Of a DNA stretch of 7,572 nucleotides, positions 6,040 through 7,572 are shown piece by piece (positions within the stretch are counted from its first letter, which is position 1; every line of letters starts with the position of its first letter). A program made the position numbers and the translations under genes. The notes beneath the pieces are model-generated. The model ran no database searches, was not told the origin of the DNA, and saw nothing but the letters and a program-made list of their open reading frames with translations. The stretch is from Ardenticatenales bacterium (GTDB lineage Bacteria > Chloroflexota > Anaerolineae > Promineifilales > UBA4811), in the NCBI GenBank assembly GCA_030667645.1, contig DAOUVM010000114.1, positions 1 through 7,572 of the forward strand. Reading direction: 5' to 3'.

Positions 6040-6202
6040 AGGAACCATGCCCTCAAGCATGCCGCGTCTGCCACACTCTGGTCGATGCGGCCAGGCGTTC
6101 CCAGAGTCATCAGATCGAGCGGGACAGCGGCGGGACATTTGCGACGCAATCCATTTCCAGCATTGCCAGGAACAAACTCGAGCAGCAGGCTCCCCTCAGA
6201 CG
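6040..6202 (+). other. Leader of the radical SAM gene, coding status unclear
   Basis: This 163-nt stretch stays open in the frame of the downstream gene but encodes a sequence with no recognisable motif. ACTCTGG (6075-6081) pairs perfectly with CCAGAGT (6101-6107). A competing smaller stem uses CTGGT (6078-6082) with GCCAG (6090-6094, one G-T pair). TCATCAGA is repeated at 6033-6040 and 6107-6114. I recognise no known riboswitch. It is either an untranslated leader with alternative hairpins or a 52-residue N-terminal extension from the ATG at 6047. Confidence 0.4.
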
Positions 6203-7126
6203 ATGGCCGATTCCTTTGAACCCGCCTATCTCAAGCTCCTGTCATCCGGTGAGTTGGCCAAACGCGTGCATCTGGCCTATGACCGATTGCATTCGTGTGA
6301 TCTCTGCCCGCGCCATTGTGGAGCAAATCGGCGCGAGAGCGCCAATGGTGCCGCTTGCCACACCGGAGAGCTTGCCGTCGTCGCTAGCTACAGCGCACAT
6401 TTCGGAGAAGAGGACCCTCTGCGAGGCTCCGGCGGATCAGGCACCATCTTTTTCGCCTGGTGCAATCTAGGATGCGTGTTCTGCCAAAACTATGACATCA
6501 GCCAGCGCGGCTTTGGTCAGCCACTATCTCTGGAAGAGTTGGCATGCGTGATGATCAATCTGCAGGAGAGGGGCTGTCATAACATCAATCTTGTCAGTCC
6601 GACCCACGTCATCCCGCAGTTCCTCGGCGCACTCTTGATTGCGTCCAAGGCAAGCCTACGAATTCCCGTGGTCTACAATACTGGAGGCTATGACGCGCTG
6701 GAGAGCCTGGCATTGCTGGACGGCATCGTGGATATTTACATGCCCGATACAAAGTACGCTGATGCATCTGTTGCCCGACGGCTCTCCGGCATCCCTGATT
6801 ATCCTCGGATCAACCAGGAGGCGATCAGAGAGATGCACCGTCAGGTAGGAGATCTGACGCTGGATGACCGAGGGGTCGCCGAGCGAGGGCTATTGATCCG
6901 CCACCTTGTCCTCCCGAACGGACTAGCGGGAACGGCCGCGATCGTTCAGTTTCTGGCTCGAGAGATCTCGCCCAATACCTATCTGAACCTCATGGATCAA
7001 TATCGGCCGTGCTATCAAGCAGTCAATCACCCCGAGCTCGGCCGGAGAATCACCGAGAAAGAGTACCGCCAGGCCCAAGAGCATGCAGCAGAGGCTGGCC
7101 TAACCCACTTGGACGGACGACGGTAG
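6203..7126 (+). CDS. PflX-like radical SAM protein (COG1313-type)
   Basis: A 307-residue cytoplasmic iron-sulfur enzyme. The radical SAM motif is C87-x3-C91-x2-C94 in AWCNLGCVFCQNYDIS, where the CxxxCxxC cysteines would bind the [4Fe-4S] cluster that cleaves S-adenosylmethionine. Upstream, C32-x2-C35-PRH-C39 and C52 form a four-cysteine group typical of this family, possibly a second metal or cluster site. Other family features are GGSGTIFF (77-84), NLVSPTHVIPQ, YNTGGYD, DIYMPDTKYAD and the C-terminal NLMDQYRPCYQA. The family is annotated as pyruvate formate-lyase activating enzyme-like, but no glycyl radical partner is present here and the substrate is unknown. I chose the ATG at 6203 because the sequence from ADSFEPAYLKLL onward reads like the normal family N-terminus. 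No convincing Shine-Dalgarno precedes it, and the in-frame ATG at 6047 has AGAGGA before it, so the start is uncertain. It is divergent from the kinase, and the sigma factor gene follows. Confidence 0.9.
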   Translation: MADSFEPAYLKLLSSGELAKRVHLAYDRLHSCDLCPRHCGANRRESANGAACHTGELAVVASYSAHFGEEDPLRGSGGSGTIFFAWCNLGCVFCQNYDISQRGFGQPLSLEELACVMINLQERGCHNINLVSPTHVIPQFLGALLIASKASLRIPVVYNTGGYDALESLALLDGIVDIYMPDTKYADASVARRLSGIPDYPRINQEAIREMHRQVGDLTLDDRGVAERGLLIRHLVLPNGLAGTAAIVQFLAREISPNTYLNLMDQYRPCYQAVNHPELGRRITEKEYRQAQEHAAEAGLTHLDGRR

Positions 7127-7166
7127 AGAATTTCCTGGACACTAGCTTAAAAAGACGGCCACCCCC

Positions 7167-7195
7167 TTGATTTCGCGTTTCAATTATGTTAAAAT
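7167..7195 (+). promoter_or_regulatory. Promoter of the sigma factor gene
   Basis: TTGATT (7167-7172) and TAAAAT (7190-7195) are 17 nt apart, and TG at 7187-7188 gives an extended -10. This is the best-formed promoter in the window. Transcription would start near 7202, with a leader of about 48 nt. No clear terminator for the preceding radical SAM gene lies in 7127-7166, so some read-through is possible. Confidence 0.65.
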
Positions 7196-7217
7196 GACTA
7201 GTCAGTTGTAGTGTAAG

Positions 7218-7236
7218 CTTTTTCTAGACGAAAAAG
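7218..7236 (+). promoter_or_regulatory. AU-rich hairpin overlapping the sigma factor ribosome binding site
   Basis: CTTTTTC (7218-7224) pairs perfectly with GAAAAAG (7230-7236) around the loop TAGAC. The 3' arm overlaps the Shine-Dalgarno AAGGTG (7234-7239), which lies 10 nt before the ATG. Folding would partly hide the ribosome binding site. The stem is five A-U pairs flanked by two G-C pairs, so it would be marginally stable and could respond to temperature or simply be open at growth temperature. Confidence 0.4.
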
Positions 7237-7249
7237 GTGCCCACAGCCT

Positions 7250-7572
7250 ATGTCCTCCTATGATGAAGCTGACATGGTCAGCACCCTTGTTGAAGCATCT
7301 CAGGAACGGGGATACCTGACTTACGACCAACTGATCAAGGTCTTCCCCGTGATTGAAGATGATCTGAATCTTTTGGAAACCCTACTGGAAGAACTGCGAT
7401 CACTGGACGTTCCAGTCACTGTATACGAAAGCGAGGAAGAGGCGGAAGCTATTCGCCAAAAGGAACGACGGAACGGCCGGGATCGAAACAAGCGCTCCAA
7501 TTCGCGGCCTGCTCGGAGATCGCTTTCTGCCCGAAGAGCAAGAGCCGCGGCCGAGGGCGGCATCGAGTTCCA
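7250..7572 (+). CDS. rpoD: Primary sigma factor, N-terminal part (region 1.1), incomplete at window end
   Basis: The reading frame opens at ATG 7250 and runs off the right edge after 107 complete codons. Residues 10-60 look like sigma-70 region 1.1: LVEASQERGYLTYDQLIKVF, then a helix NLLETLLEELRSLDVPVTVYE. This matches the usual pattern of EQGYLTYDDIN followed by an EELG-type helix and a strand. Region 1.1 is found on primary sigma factors and blocks DNA binding by free sigma. Residues 61-105 form a highly charged linker, acidic (ESEEEAEA) then strongly basic (KERRNGRDRNKR and an Arg/Ala-rich tract), before the expected core regions, which are not in the window. The start is supported by AAGGTG 10 nt upstream and the promoter at 7167-7195. 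The gene symbol is inferred from this domain alone. Confidence 0.7.
   Translation, partial: MSSYDEADMVSTLVEASQERGYLTYDQLIKVFPVIEDDLNLLETLLEELRSLDVPVTVYESEEEAEAIRQKERRNGRDRNKRSNSRPARRSLSARRARAAAEGGIEF

Noticed and set aside
5939..6046. Upstream extension of the radical SAM frame to 5939
   Set aside because: It runs through the divergent kinase promoter and lies upstream of the gene's own extended -10, so it cannot be on that transcript.
7321..7563. An 80-codon minus-strand open frame at the right end
   Set aside because: It is Ser/Arg-rich low-complexity sequence antisense to the sigma factor region 1.1 and linker, with no motif or ribosome binding site support.
1..7572. CRISPR array, tRNA, insertion sequence or prophage segments
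   Set aside because: I found no spaced direct repeats, no cloverleaf with a T-arm consensus, and no transposase or integrase-like protein in any frame.

Overview
The window carries six genes from what looks like an anaerobic or facultative bacterium using tetrahydrofolate-linked C1 chemistry. My best guess is a Chloroflexota-like or other deep-branching thermophile or acetogen relative, but this is inference from gene content only: a long-form formate--tetrahydrofolate ligase, a DUF166 protein, a PflX-type radical SAM protein and a primary sigma factor with region 1.1. There is no rRNA or taxonomic marker to confirm it. Base composition looks moderately GC-rich and uniform, and I see no transposase, phage gene, CRISPR array or tRNA.

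Minus-strand block (116-5918, read right to left). A GAF-containing NarL-family histidine kinase (4461-5918) is followed 7 nt later by its LuxR/NarL-type response regulator (3800-4453). After a 193-nt gap with its own promoter-like sequence comes an unusual protein (2506-3606): a receiver-like domain that has lost its acidic pocket, fused to a DUF166 domain. Next, behind an extended -10 promoter, lies fhs (524-2410), the formate--tetrahydrofolate ligase of the methyl branch of the Wood-Ljungdahl pathway and of general C1 metabolism. A small HMA-fold protein (116-436) that lacks the metal-binding CxxC motif follows. The left edge (1-115) holds a weak hairpin and a long-armed inverted repeat where the transcript may end.

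Plus-strand block (about 6026-7572). Divergent from the kinase gene, a PflX-like (COG1313-type) radical SAM protein (6203-7126) follows an extended -10 promoter and a leader of uncertain coding status. A well-formed promoter then precedes the start of a primary sigma factor gene, probably rpoD (7250 to the window end, incomplete).

Reading them together: the two-component pair, the pseudo-receiver/DUF166 fusion and the fhs-HMA unit are colinear and may form a small regulatory neighbourhood for one-carbon metabolism. The signal sensed by the kinase and the function of DUF166 are not visible from sequence. The receiver-DUF166 fusion and the CxxC-less HMA protein are the parts most likely to be undescribed. 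A repeated ATAGCC/GGCTAT hexamer in the two regulatory gaps is a candidate operator for the response regulator.
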